Of a stretch of 64,000 bases of DNA, positions 23,664 to 34,500 are shown one piece after another. Both the position numbers and the translations under genes were made by a program. The notes below the pieces were generated by a model, which made no database searches, was not told where the DNA came from, and saw only the letters and a list, made by a program, of their open reading frames with translations. How positions within the stretch are numbered: position 1 is the stretch's first letter; the number at the start of each line of letters is the position of its first letter. The DNA comes from Sycon ciliatum (taxonomy: Eukaryota > Porifera > Calcarea > Leucosolenida > Sycettidae), in the NCBI RefSeq assembly GCF_964019385.1, contig NC_088644.1, forward strand, positions 18,035,858-18,099,857. Reading direction: 5' to 3'.

Positions 23664-23721
23664 TATATTGCAGTAGACAGACATGAAGGGCCAAAGTCAA
23701 TAGGAAGTGGGTTCATTTCTT

Positions 23722-25019
23722 CTAGACCTTGCCAGCCATATCGTCAAGAACTTCCAGCAATTTGTGCAGCTGTCTTTGAGTATAGACACTGCGGTCCAGT
23801 GACTTCTTAACACAGGACACAAGCCGCAACAGAAGTGAAGGCTCGAGGGCAAGGGGAAGTAGCTGCAGTAATTTGCTCCCGCTAGTTGCAAAGCGCGATG
23901 GGACAGCAGACAAAACACCACCCAGATACTTGCCAGCTGTTTCTGGAGACCCAAATGGCTTTACGCTATGAGTGAGTGTGACAACTACTTCCATCAACTC
24001 AGCACCACTGCAAGCCAGACCATACCACAGCATGGCATCTTCAATAGAACAGACCTCGCTTCCCCGTCTTCCATGTTTCAAATGGTCCTTATTCGCATTA
24101 ATACGTTGGCAGCACGTCTTCACAATACCGGTACTTTCTGGCCCGTTATTATATGCAATCCATGCCAAACACACCGTCCGCTGTGTAGCACCAGAAGAAG
24201 TGTGATCAGCTCTCATCATTTCAGTTTTCATTTCTTCTTCTGAAAGGACACCACCGGTAGCGGCGTAGGCGAATAAATGACTGTGTGTGTTGTGGCCTTT
24301 CTCATATAAGTACTGATCAGTTAGAAAAGCATTCAGGAGATCACAGCGGGCAGTCCGGGGTCCAAACGACAAACACTGGACAAATTGCTTTGCAACTCGA
24401 ACATCCAGCCTCTTGTTGTCCAGGAAGTCTAGTGACCAGACATCAGGTGGGCATAACTGACGGAAAAAAGCTAGATGAGATAACCATCTAGCAATGTCAC
24501 CGGGTTCACGTTCTCCAATCTCTGTGAAGATCAAAGAGAATAGGTCTACAGCAATATGGCGATCATGAAACGCTTCCTTCGGAGAGCGAACCACTTCCTT
24601 GATCAGCTGGGGCAGCAGATCAGGATAGTTGCAAACTATAGATGTTAGCAGATCATGATGCTCGGGATGAGACCAGGACTTTGGCCATACGTTCAGCTCT
24701 AGCTGTAACAATGTTTCGCTAAGAAGAGCACCCTTTCCAGAATCCCAGAGACGAATCAAAGGATCAAGACCCTGTTCCTTGCCATCACTCACGACAGACA
24801 CCCGTCCGATTGGGCGTTTCTTTACGGGCCGACTTCTTTTCGTTGACTTGAGAGCGGAATTCATTCCCTCCTTCTTGCATCGTGAATCTTCTAGATGGTC
24901 TAGATGGTCTTGTATGAGAAAACGAGAAGTATAGCGCCCTCCAATGAAAGTTCTAACTGCTCGACAACTAAACATATCCAGAAAATGGCCCGCCTTCTCA
25001 CAAAATACTGTACTAAGGT
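23722..25019 (-). CDS. unrecognised helical protein, last exon (partial)
   Basis: A minus-strand open frame of 431 codons with a stop at 23722-23724. Its 5' edge fits a splice acceptor: a pyrimidine-rich tract then CCTGCAG, exon from 25019, entering in phase 1. The frame continues upstream only to a non-ATG codon, so this is most likely a terminal exon. After a basic stretch (STKRSRPVKKRPIGR) the rest is Leu-rich amphipathic helix, suggestive of HEAT/ARM-like repeats (LPQLIKEVV, LLQLLPLALEPSLLLRLV). I do not recognise the family and found no signal peptide, membrane segment or catalytic motif. Upstream exons were not found in 25.0-29 kb. It is tail to tail with ARSG. Reality of the exon is supported by length, composition and acceptor. 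Confidence 0.65.
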
Positions 25020-27189
25020 CTGCAGGATTTGAATAAAAGAATTGTAAAAATAGCAAGCTGGTTTCAACCAGGTATTTTACGACTCCCTGGTTTCAACGTT
25101 TGCGACGCTTGCCTTTGCTTGGCAATTGGAAGCATTGATTGAAACAGTAAAGTTTAAAAGTTAATAATTATCACCTGTGAGTGCTAAATTATAAACACAC
25201 CGCACAGCTAAAAAGATGATTATTTTTTGAACCAGACATGTAGCTCGTTGTAACGTTGATCTACTTGCGCAAAATTAATTTTGGACCCGGGAGTACTAAA
25301 AACTGCTCGCAGGCTAGGCCAGGGTGCTCAGTTTCGCTCTATCCGATCGAGTAAGGCTTCCAGAAAGGCCCTCTGGTGCGCGGCCTGCGGTGCCATAATA
25401 TACCTCGCTAGCGCTGGACGTATAATAACCAGATAACAAGAGTACATAAAAAATGGTTTATGTATGTGTGATCTTGATAGCTGCAATTTTTTAATCAGGG
25501 AGTCGTCAAATATTTGACGACTCCCTGGTTGCCGCGATCCAAGTGCAGCTAACAGCCGCGTGGTATATAACATGTACAAATACAGTGATGGCTTGAAAGT
25601 GCTACGTCACAGCATAGCAACAATTATTTCAAAATTTCAAAAATTGGATCCACTTATAGGCGATTCACACGACAGGCAAATCCACGTTTGTCAAGTGCCC
25701 GCAGGAAGTGAAACGTGAGGCCGCAGTTCACACGGCCGCGGGTGGCGGCCAGAGCTCCCGCGAGTATCCGGTGAGTATACGGCGTTACTGTGGTGATTTG
25801 GAATGAGTACCCAAAAACAAAGGCCAAACAACCAGGGCTCAAGACTACCGTACCATAGTATGACCTCACAGCCTCATAACTGTAAAAGTGCCCGCAGATG
25901 AGTGCATCCGCGGGCAAAAAGGCCATGGACACTTTTGATTCCCGCGGGCAAATTTTGGTCACCCGCAGGAATATCTCCATGGTGACTTTCCTGGTCAGAC
26001 TGCGGCAAGTTTTGGTTGCCTGACGAAAAAAGAACAGCGTCCACATGTGGGGAGAGTGAAAATTCAAACTTCATTGCGAGCGTCAAGTGGTAATCTCCAC
26101 GAACGACGTCAAATTCCTTCACCCTGGGGATCGCCAACACCTTCAGTGCAATCCTTGCAACCATCTTTATGAGTTTTGTTGTTGTCCGTGGCCAATTAGC
26201 TCCTCGATATCGAGATGAAAAAATCAGTGATTATCAGCGTCAATGGCGCATCAGCGTCAAATCCTGTTTGGAGCGGAAAAGCGTGGTTCGTTCTTGCTTT
26301 TTTTTGGAGCGTCAACTCTCGCTTTTGCCGCTCTGGCGGCAAGTTACTATGGAGATTCGGATTATAATCCTAGATTTCGATTTTGCCGCAGTCTGACCAG
26401 GCCCTAAAATAATTCCTTAGCCATAGCCCCTTGCTGCTTGTGAGCACATGTTTCGCAGTGCACTAGTACAGTGAGTAGTGGCCACTGGCCACTCGTCAAG
26501 ATGGCGGCAAATCCGAGAGTACAAAAATTTCGACTCTGCCTATGTGCGCGGCGGATGCGAATCTCGCACGTGCATGCAAAATCTAGCCTTAGTTCTGAAG
26601 TAATTAGTTAGTTCTGCAGAGCTGGGTAGAGCAAGTGTGTAGCCATGCCAGTGCAGGAACGACGACCTTTTCCGAGAGAGAATGTGGCTCTTTTCATCCC
26701 AACATTTTACTCGCCACGCTCTCCCTCCCAGCTTATTGATACGAGTATGTGCTACCGAGTAGAAGTCTCCATCTTCAGAGTAGGCCTGGCAGAATCGCAA
26801 GGTTGAAATACTTGCTCACTTGGTTTTTTGGTCCTTTGAGGTGTTGATGTGATTGTTGTGTACAACTCGAAGTGACAAACTTGAGACCCCCGCGCCACAA
26901 AGTTTCGTTTGGCTGTTCAATGAAAGGACGTATGGAAGCAGGGATAAAAACTATCGTGGCTGCCGGCAAAACTCTTAGTAATGTAATAAACGGGGGTGTG
27001 ACTTTGGTAATTCCAAGGAGAATGTACGCACGGCCATTCCACAACGAAGACGAAACTACGAGCTCAAAAACACGCCGATTTTCAAACAAACGACGCAGGA
27101 AAGAAGACATGGCCGCAGTGTTCCCGTGTGGCCTTCAAAACACCTAATTTTACTTCGATAGCGGCTGGTTCAGGGCAAATTCAGGCCCA
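25020..27189. other. intergenic or intronic, repeats only
   Basis: Holds one half-copy and one full copy of a CAGGGAGTCGT hairpin repeat (25069-25090, 25496-25527). It also has an inverted pair CCTGGTCAGACTGCGGCAA / GCCGCAGTCTGACCAGG (about 25985 and 26385) bounding a 420-bp MITE-like block. The 26775-27147 frames on both strands are not convincing exons. Confidence 0.4.
25496..25527. repeat. perfect 32-bp palindrome, CAGGGAGTCGT family
   Basis: Each 16-base arm starts CAGGGAGTCGT and the two arms meet with no loop. A second member is at 28751-28783. Confidence 0.85.
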
Positions 27190-28505
27190 ATTTGTGCGCT
27201 AGAGCAACTTACGCAATACATGGATAGCGCCAGTCACATGGAATCCCTCCCTGCAGTTCAGTTTGCGTACCGCAAAAACCACTCCTGCGACGATCTTCTC
27301 GCTCTGGTGGCAAATGATTGGAGTCAAAGTCTAGACCAGAACGAGTATGTAGCTGCAGCTTTCCTCGACATGTCCAAAGCCTTCGACACTGTCAACCACA
27401 GTTTGCTCCTCCAAGAACTGTTCGAGATTGGTGTGGGAGGGGTCGCACTGCGTTGGTTCGCATCATACCTTACTGACCGGCAGCAGAGAGTTGTCACCAA
27501 GTCTAGCAGAGGTGCCTGTTATTCTGCCTCCAGAGGTGTACCTCAAGGATCTATCCTTGGACCTGTCTTGTTCAATCTTGCTGTCCGCAAACTGCCAGAG
27601 TGTGTTGCTAGTACCAAGGTCCGTCAGTTTGCTGACGACGTTTCTGTCTACAAATCCGGAAGGGATCCACAGAAGCTCACTGCAGACTTGGCCAGAGACG
27701 TTCTGTCAATCCGCAACTTCCTCCGGGACCACGGCCTTAAACTCAACGCGGAAAAGACACAGTTCATCATATTCCGCCCAAAGTCCAAGGCGGTCCCAGC
27801 TAATCTCCAATTGTCAATTGACAGCACTAGCATTCCGCCTTCAGCCACCATCAAATACCTTGGCCTCCTGTTCGATGAGCATCTTACGTACCGAGATCAC
27901 ATCACGCTCCTGGAACGCAAGATAGGCGCTAAACTCGCTGTGTTCAGGAAAATCAAACACAATCTAACACCTGCTGCTAAACGAGTCTTCTACTGTTCCT
28001 TCATTCAAGCCCAACTTGAATACGGCTCTAATGCATTTGCGCACAGCCTCCAAGTCTCGCAAATGGACCGCATTACTCGCATCTCCAACCGTGCTGTTCG
28101 GATTGTCTTCGGCTACCCGAAGTACTACGATGCTTCTCTTGTTCTAGCTAGGAACTATCTCGCTGCTATCTCCCTTAGATATCAATTTCGCCTGTTTGTA
28201 CTGGTGTTTCGAGCCCTCCATAAGTTGTGCAGTCCACTACTCTCGACCTGCTTCCTCCCTCGCACTGCCACTTCACAAACCTCAGCCCGTACACGCTCTC
28301 AATCCACTTTGTCACTTAGTCTTCCTTTAGTTTCTCGCCGCTATGGTTTATACTCGCTTAGCTTTCTTGGTTCTGATCGTTGGAATGCGCTTCCTGCTGA
28401 TATTCGCACAATCTCCTTGCTCAGAAACTTCCGTTCATCTATTCAACAATTCATAGGGTACCCTGTAAAAAGGCCCTAGGCCTGTGGGACTGCCCTATTC
28501 AAAAT

Positions 28506-28540
<35 letters not shown>
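27190..28540 (+). mobile_element. 5'-truncated non-LTR retrotransposon with (TAA)n tail
   Basis: Plus-strand element reduced to the reverse transcriptase and 3' end, closing with a TAA/AAT array at 28507-28540. A 5' truncation around 27190 is inferred from where homology starts. No target duplication was identified. Confidence 0.8.
27220..28479 (+). CDS. non-LTR reverse transcriptase (truncated ORF2)
   Basis: The open frame of 419 codons has no stop or frameshift. Visible motifs in order are QFAYRKNHSCDDLL, the catalytic block AAFLDMSKAFDTVNH, SRGVPQGSILGPVLF, FADDVSVY with the catalytic Asp pair, LNAEKTQFIIF and KYLGLLFDEHL. The post-RT region (CSFIQAQLEYGSNAF, then RISNRAVRIVFGY) ends the protein. 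The endonuclease and first RT blocks are missing, so this copy cannot move on its own despite its open frame. The fingers and FADD signature fit the CR1/Jockey/I side of the non-LTR tree; clade unproven. It belongs to a different family from the minus-strand copy at 3.5-5.3 kb. Confidence 0.88.
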   Translation: MDSASHMESLPAVQFAYRKNHSCDDLLALVANDWSQSLDQNEYVAAAFLDMSKAFDTVNHSLLLQELFEIGVGGVALRWFASYLTDRQQRVVTKSSRGACYSASRGVPQGSILGPVLFNLAVRKLPECVASTKVRQFADDVSVYKSGRDPQKLTADLARDVLSIRNFLRDHGLKLNAEKTQFIIFRPKSKAVPANLQLSIDSTSIPPSATIKYLGLLFDEHLTYRDHITLLERKIGAKLAVFRKIKHNLTPAAKRVFYCSFIQAQLEYGSNAFAHSLQVSQMDRITRISNRAVRIVFGYPKYYDASLVLARNYLAAISLRYQFRLFVLVFRALHKLCSPLLSTCFLPRTATSQTSARTRSQSTLSLSLPLVSRRYGLYSLSFLGSDRWNALPADIRTISLLRNFRSSIQQFIGYPVKRP

Positions 28541-29256
28541 TCGACAGCGTCGTACCGCTCAGATTCGCCCAAAACACGAGGAAATGTACGGTAAATACAA
28601 ATGCGTACGCATTTTGCGTACGGGGCCGACTGGCCAGAGTTCATGCACTGCAAACACCCGTGAATATGTGCGCGTCACCGTAGCGCGTGTACGTGTGTAC
28701 GTGTGCATTCTAGCACTGCAGTCAGATCAGATGATGATGATGATCAGCATCAGGGAGTCGTAAAAGTATTTTACGACTCCCTGATGATGATTGATGAGAG
28801 AATGAGCTCTAAGATCATGATGTCACTTGTCAGATGTATGCGCATGCATGAATGCCATGATGATGTACGTGTGGATTGTGGAATGTTCGAATCACTTCTA
28901 CTACACTTCTTCTACAGTCTACAAATGACAAGTGACGAGTTTGGTCCTGGACAAAGTAACAGTTCTGTTACAATATTTTTGATAGTAAGTTAGTTGTAGT
29001 TATCTACCACGTCTTTACACAGTCAGTTGCAGCTTGCTTTGGTCTGTAGCTGTTCCGCTGGAAAGCCATCCTGCCTTCAGCAGTTCAGCTAGCCTTCTTT
29101 TTTTTTTTATGTACTAGTAGTACATGTAGTACAGCTCTGAGTTTAGCCGAAGTGGCATAAGAGATTTTGAATTTGTTGACGTTAGAAATGAAAGAATAGA
29201 GCTGCTTGCAGCAGAAGCCCCTGTTCATCATACTTCCTTTCATCTTGTTTTGCTTG
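28541..29256. other. 5' flank of the USP35/38 gene
   Basis: No gene. It contains a 33-nt hairpin (28751-28783) and a poly-T run near 29098. A short upstream frame (ATG at 29188, three codons then TAG) precedes the main start. The promoter presumably lies here but no motif is clear. Confidence 0.35.
28751..28783. repeat. 33-nt hairpin, CAGGGAGTCGT family
   Basis: Arms of 15 bases (CAGGGAGTCGTAAAA and its complement) with a GTA loop. Confidence 0.85.
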
Positions 29257-30267
29257 ATGGCGATGGATGATCTTGTGGAGTCAATCCTAGCTTCAGAACA
29301 TTCTGAATCACTCAAGTATGAACTTTTGAAGAGAGCAATCGAAGCTGACACTGGAAGGCTTGACAAAGGTGCAAGTAGTTCGTTGATAAGTTCTGCTATT
29401 TCCTGGTCACTGGACGAGGACTCGAGGGTTCACCGGGCATTTGGTCGAAGCCTGATTTCTCATGCGGGAAAAAGGTACTTGCCAGCTCTACGGAGCGCTG
29501 TGAATGGCTGTTTGGTGGAATATCTGAGCGCACAGCCTACCGAAGCACTTTTCGACACTGTTCAGTGTGTAGTGGACGCTGTTCCAATGGACGATCGGCA
29601 TTTGGTGTGCGCCAAAGTGAAGAATGCTGTATGTACGTGGCTGTCAGCTGCAGACGTCATCATAACCTCTGTATCAGTATTGGCCAAGATGGCGAGGTTA
29701 CTTACTGACCACCCCCTTTGTTTACCAAGTTCAACTGTTGTTCCAACAAGTATAGTTAGCCGCAAGTTTTTAATATATCTTGCACACTGCACTTGGTCAC
29801 AACCCGATGCCAATGCTAGAGGCTCTAGACAGTCCAGTGCTGCCAGGCTCTCTCCGCCGTTTGCTGACATGAAATCTATTTCAAAATGTCTGGCAATGCT
29901 ATGGTCGCGGAATGCAGATGTAGTTGTTGTCAACCTGAAGACAATTCTCAGTGCGATATCTAACGATGGTTTGCCTTTGGTGCCATCATTCTGCGGCAGC
30001 CGTGACGGTGAGCTGCGTGGATGCTACCTTGCGCTAGCACTGTGCACGCTGCCTCGTTCGCAAGTGACGAATGCATGTCGATGTGCTATTTTCGACAGCA
30101 ACTTGACTGCTAAAAGCCTCACAACATGCCTTGGAACGTTGATGGATTGGCTGTTGATTCTTCCTGTGGATGGTCTACATTACTGGCTGACTGAGTTCAT
30201 GGAGGGATTGTTAGCGAAAAAAGAGTTTATGTCCTTGCTGTCCGTCCTTTTACCCCGTCTTGAAAAT
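29257..30267 (+). CDS. USP38: USP35/38 exon 1
   Basis: 337 codons from ATG 29257 (or 29263) to AAT, donor GTAAGT at 30268, phase 0. Encodes most of the N-terminal helical region. The protein starts MAMDDLVESIL, comparable to the family's N-terminus. Confidence 0.92.
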
Positions 30268-31485
30268 GTAAGTTATTGATGGTATATGTGTGTGTGTGTG
30301 TGTGTGTATGTGTGTTGTGCGTGTATATTGTGTGCGTGTTGTGTATTAAAATTTGGGTTTAGCGACCTCTAGTATTAACGACCACCTAATTTTAATTAAA
30401 CTCGGATGGAGGGCCAAGTATTAACATTAAAAAAAGAAGAGAGGACCATAAGTTTACAAGTTATCCGTTTTGTCCAACACTACCGATTATAAGCAGGATA
30501 CTGTTGAAGGTCGTTGAATGTCAGTGCTGTATAAGCACAAAGTTTCGTTTGGAATTAACTTTCGCTATATTCGTTAGGGGCACGAAATAGCTTAAGTTTG
30601 TACCAAACTAAAGTGACCCCTTCTGAACGTTCGGGGTGACAGCTCTCGACCAAAAACGAAATTTAGTACGTAACGAACCTGCTGGTGGAGTGATCCAACG
30701 AAAGATATCGTGAACGAAAATTTGTACTTATACAGTATCACATCAGTCAGTTTTGGGCTAATTGTTGCACATTTTGACTCGACAGTATCCTGCATATCAT
30801 CGTTAGTGTTAGACGAAACGGATAACTTGTAAACTTATGGTCCTCTTTTTTAACCTAATTTTAACTGCTTTTCTATGCACCGGCAGTTCTGCATAAAAAC
30901 TAGTACTAATAAAAACTGCACTGGAATAAGTGACCACCTGCGCTGTGCGACCTGCGGCCGACTTTTAGTGTGCCAAGTGCCATATCCGACCTGCAACAGG
31001 GCTGAATTGCGCTCAGAAGTGAGTGCATGCAGTCAACAGATGTGACAAGTGGCAATGCAGGGTGCACTGCATGCAGTTGAGAGAGGTGTGAAAACTCACG
31101 GGTACTTCGTATGCATGAACGTACTCTGTGGTGTGTGGTGGTGGTGGTGTGGGTGGTGGTGGCGTGGGTGGTGTGGGTGGTGGTGGACTGGGTGGGGTGG
31201 TGGTGGACTGGGTGGGGTGGGGGTGGTGGTGGACTGGTGGGGGTGGTGGCGGTGGTGGTGTGTGTGTGCTCGTGCACGCATCTGTGCGTTCAACTGTGTT
31301 GTGTGTGTGTGCGTGTAAAAAAATGAAAAATGAGGTTTTTTTTTCATTTTTCATTTTTTCGGCTAAAAATTAGTGGTGGTCGATTCATCAGCCTTGCAAG
31401 CTGTTGAATGGTGTAATCCCAGCACAAGTTGCTATGTCTAACATAGCTGTTCGCTATCATCGCTTCCGCGATGGGCATGTCTGAG

Positions 31486-31519
<34 letters not shown>

Positions 31520-34500
31520 CCTTCGTCTTTCGTCATCTTCTTGTCACAGCTACATGTAGCATTCTTGGTTCGCTGTGACGTTTAGCTTGTTTTCGTCTTG
31601 AGTGCGCTCACCTTCCCCTTTCTCAAGTTATTTCACAACTTAAAACCTTCCGAGTTGGAAGGCTGATGGCGTGCGCATTCAAGACATGATGAAGCTAAAC
31701 GTCAGGTCATTGAATGTCAGTACCACAGCAGTCATTATTGTGCTACCTGTTGCACGTTATGACTCATCAATATCAAGCTTATAACTGCCAGTGTTCGACA
31801 AATACGGGTAACTTGTAAACCTTTGGTCCTTTCTTCTTTTAAAAGTTTAATCCTTGGCTCTCCATCCGAGTTAAATATAAGATGTGAAAAAGCTTTTCTA
31901 CCGAGGGTATGTCTAATCAGGACTCTACTCTGCAGTGTACATTGGCTGTCGCTTGTATTACTGGGCTTCCCAAATAAAAATATCTCAAAAAAGTTCTTTT
32001 CTGCTTTCAGAAAAAAAATCATGTTGGATGTGCACTGCGAAATTTTCGTTCTAAATTCGGTACTTCTTAAAGGTAGTTTTCCGACTGTGTGCTGCCAAAT
32101 GCTGGTGCTAAGCCAGACTCTATCCCAGACACATGTTTTCTATGTGATTTCTCTTTGTTGCCCGTGAAGTAGAACCTATTTTGTATAGTAATAATAATAT
32201 TTAAAAAGCTTACGTGGAGATAAAAGTGTAATCAACGCAATAAATAGAGTAAGCTGCGCACTCAGTACAAACACCATTAGCAAAACTTGTTTTTCATTTT
32301 CTCGCGCTAGTTAGGGTCTAAATTATTACTTGCATTGTGCGTATATATATTGAGTTTAGAGCTAATGTTGATTTGCCAGTAATCCTCTGACGAGATGGCG
32401 ACGAAAACGTTTAGGAACAAGCTTCTTTATTTACATGAAAACAAGTTTTGCTAATGGTGTTTGTACTGAGTGCGCAGCTTACTCTATTTATTGCGTTGAA
32501 TAATAATATTACTTGTTAATAATTGTAACATGGAAAAATGTGGGCACAAGTTATGCGATCGAATCCACCAACTAAACCAGATTTTGAACAGTCAGACGTG
32601 CACAATCTAGCACAAAACTGACAAGGAGTTAAGCACTGCTCGATAGCGCTAACCAACGGCCTTCCAACTTGGAAGGTTCATGGATATTAGTGCTAATTCC
32701 AAAGAGACTTGATCGCATGGACTCGTTGGACTTGATCGCATACTAAGTAACTTGTGCCCACATTTTTCCATGTTACAATTTTTTTCCTTCGCTCGCCATC
32801 TGAGTTCGAATAATAATAATTTCGTAATCTATACCTTCGCATGCAAAGACGCAAATCCACAGAATCAAGAAGACACTTCCTTTCATCTATCAAATGTTTT
32901 CTTTCCCTTCTCTTCAGGATAGTAAAGGGAATGTTGAAAATTTGGAAAACACGTACTCTAGTTTCAGAAATTTTCGGTGCTCAATATTTTCGGTATGAGA
33001 GCAAAAGGCTAGGTTAGGTGAACAGAAATTTTCGGTACAGAGAAGCAGTTCTGTTCAGAAGGATGCTTTGAATAGTGTCATGTTTCAATCTTTATGCATT
33101 GAGTGCCATAGGCCGTGTCTCATTGTACCCTGTGTTGTGGTCAGAAGAGACCACAGGACTCTGGCTGTCATATCGGTGGTGATTCATCCTTTTACTTCAT
33201 GTAGTTCGTGTACCACTGCATTGTACTGTAGACTACCGTGCTAGTATTGCTTGCAGCTGCCTGCTAGTGCTGTTACGCATGCCTGATTACGAGCTTGCCC
33301 GGCGAGGGTATTATTCTTGTGTATGTTCAAGCATAATTCTGACTTCTGGGTGAACAGAAAGAGAACAGTCATTACTTTTAGTGTCCAAGCATTGGGCGGA
33401 AGAAGTGAGTCTCTCACAAACGGAGAGCATTGTGTACCAGAGCGGGTCTCTCACTATCGGAGAACTCGGGGTCTCAGTTCTTCATCGGAACATTTATTGG
33501 TAGCAGAGGATGGTTTCTATGTAGAGCCATGAGCAGCAACGAACCAGTTCAGATAGAGCCGGCGGTACCGGGCAACTCGGATGAAGGCGATTCGAGCACA
33601 CAAGGCGTTCCTACGCAAGCGGCGTCGGACGCTGAAGGAACCGGAACCGCAGTACCAGTGGAAGGAGACAGTGATGCGCCACTCGAGAGTGGGTCCCTGT
33701 CAACACGAACTTCCGACAACGCAGTTTCAGACGTGTCAACCTTGCGGGCCTGGAAGACGCAGGCAAAAGGGGATTTCACAAAAGTTCGCAGACGTGTGCT
33801 GGTGACCATGACGAACGGTGAGTGCAGTACCGAAGAAGTTGTAGCCGGTTTCACAGAATTAGAGGAGGCATACGAGAGGGCCACCGCAGTGATGGCGGAT
33901 TTGATGGGTTGTTATGCTGTGCAGGGCGACATCGCTGGGAAAACAAAGGTTTTGTCAGAAATAGAGACAATGGAAAGTCAGCTCAGCGCCGCTGGAGATG
34001 CACTAGCTTCATTTCTTTCGCAGTCAACCAACACGGGCTACAGTTTTGCATCACATGGCCAACAGCAACACTTTGATTCAGAGCCAGTTTCAGAGTTCTC
34101 ACGCACCACTGCCAGTACTGCGTCTCGGTTAGGTGCGCCTGCACGTACGCGCTCCAGAAGTGGTATCAGTTACAGCTCACCGCACGGCCAAGCACGCGAT
34201 TACCTGTCATCGATTGATACTGTGGTTGACCACGAGAGGCCAACAATCGATCAAGCATACAATCACAGAGACCGGTCTTCAGAAGGAGTGAGGATGAACC
34301 TCATGAGTCATGTGGACAGGGAAGCAGAAGATCAGTCCGCTGAGTCAGCGTCCGCTATAGTTCGTAGAACCAGCGCTAGCGTCACCGCTACGAGTGCGAG
34401 TAGCACGGTGAATTCCGTTTCCAGCGCTAGCCCTCCTTCGTCTTCGAACTTGACAGCGTCCCAGGACGGGACAACGACGAGCACCACGCGGCCTGTGCAG

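Noticed and set aside
25654..26164. 137-codon minus-strand ORF as an upstream exon of the 23.7-kb gene
   Set aside because: It lies in a repeat-like block bounded by inverted GGTCAGACTGCGGCAA words, and its phase and composition do not link to the exon at 25019.
31013..31373. Pro/His- and Gly/Val-rich ORFs in all frames
   Set aside because: Caused by a GGT-rich simple repeat.
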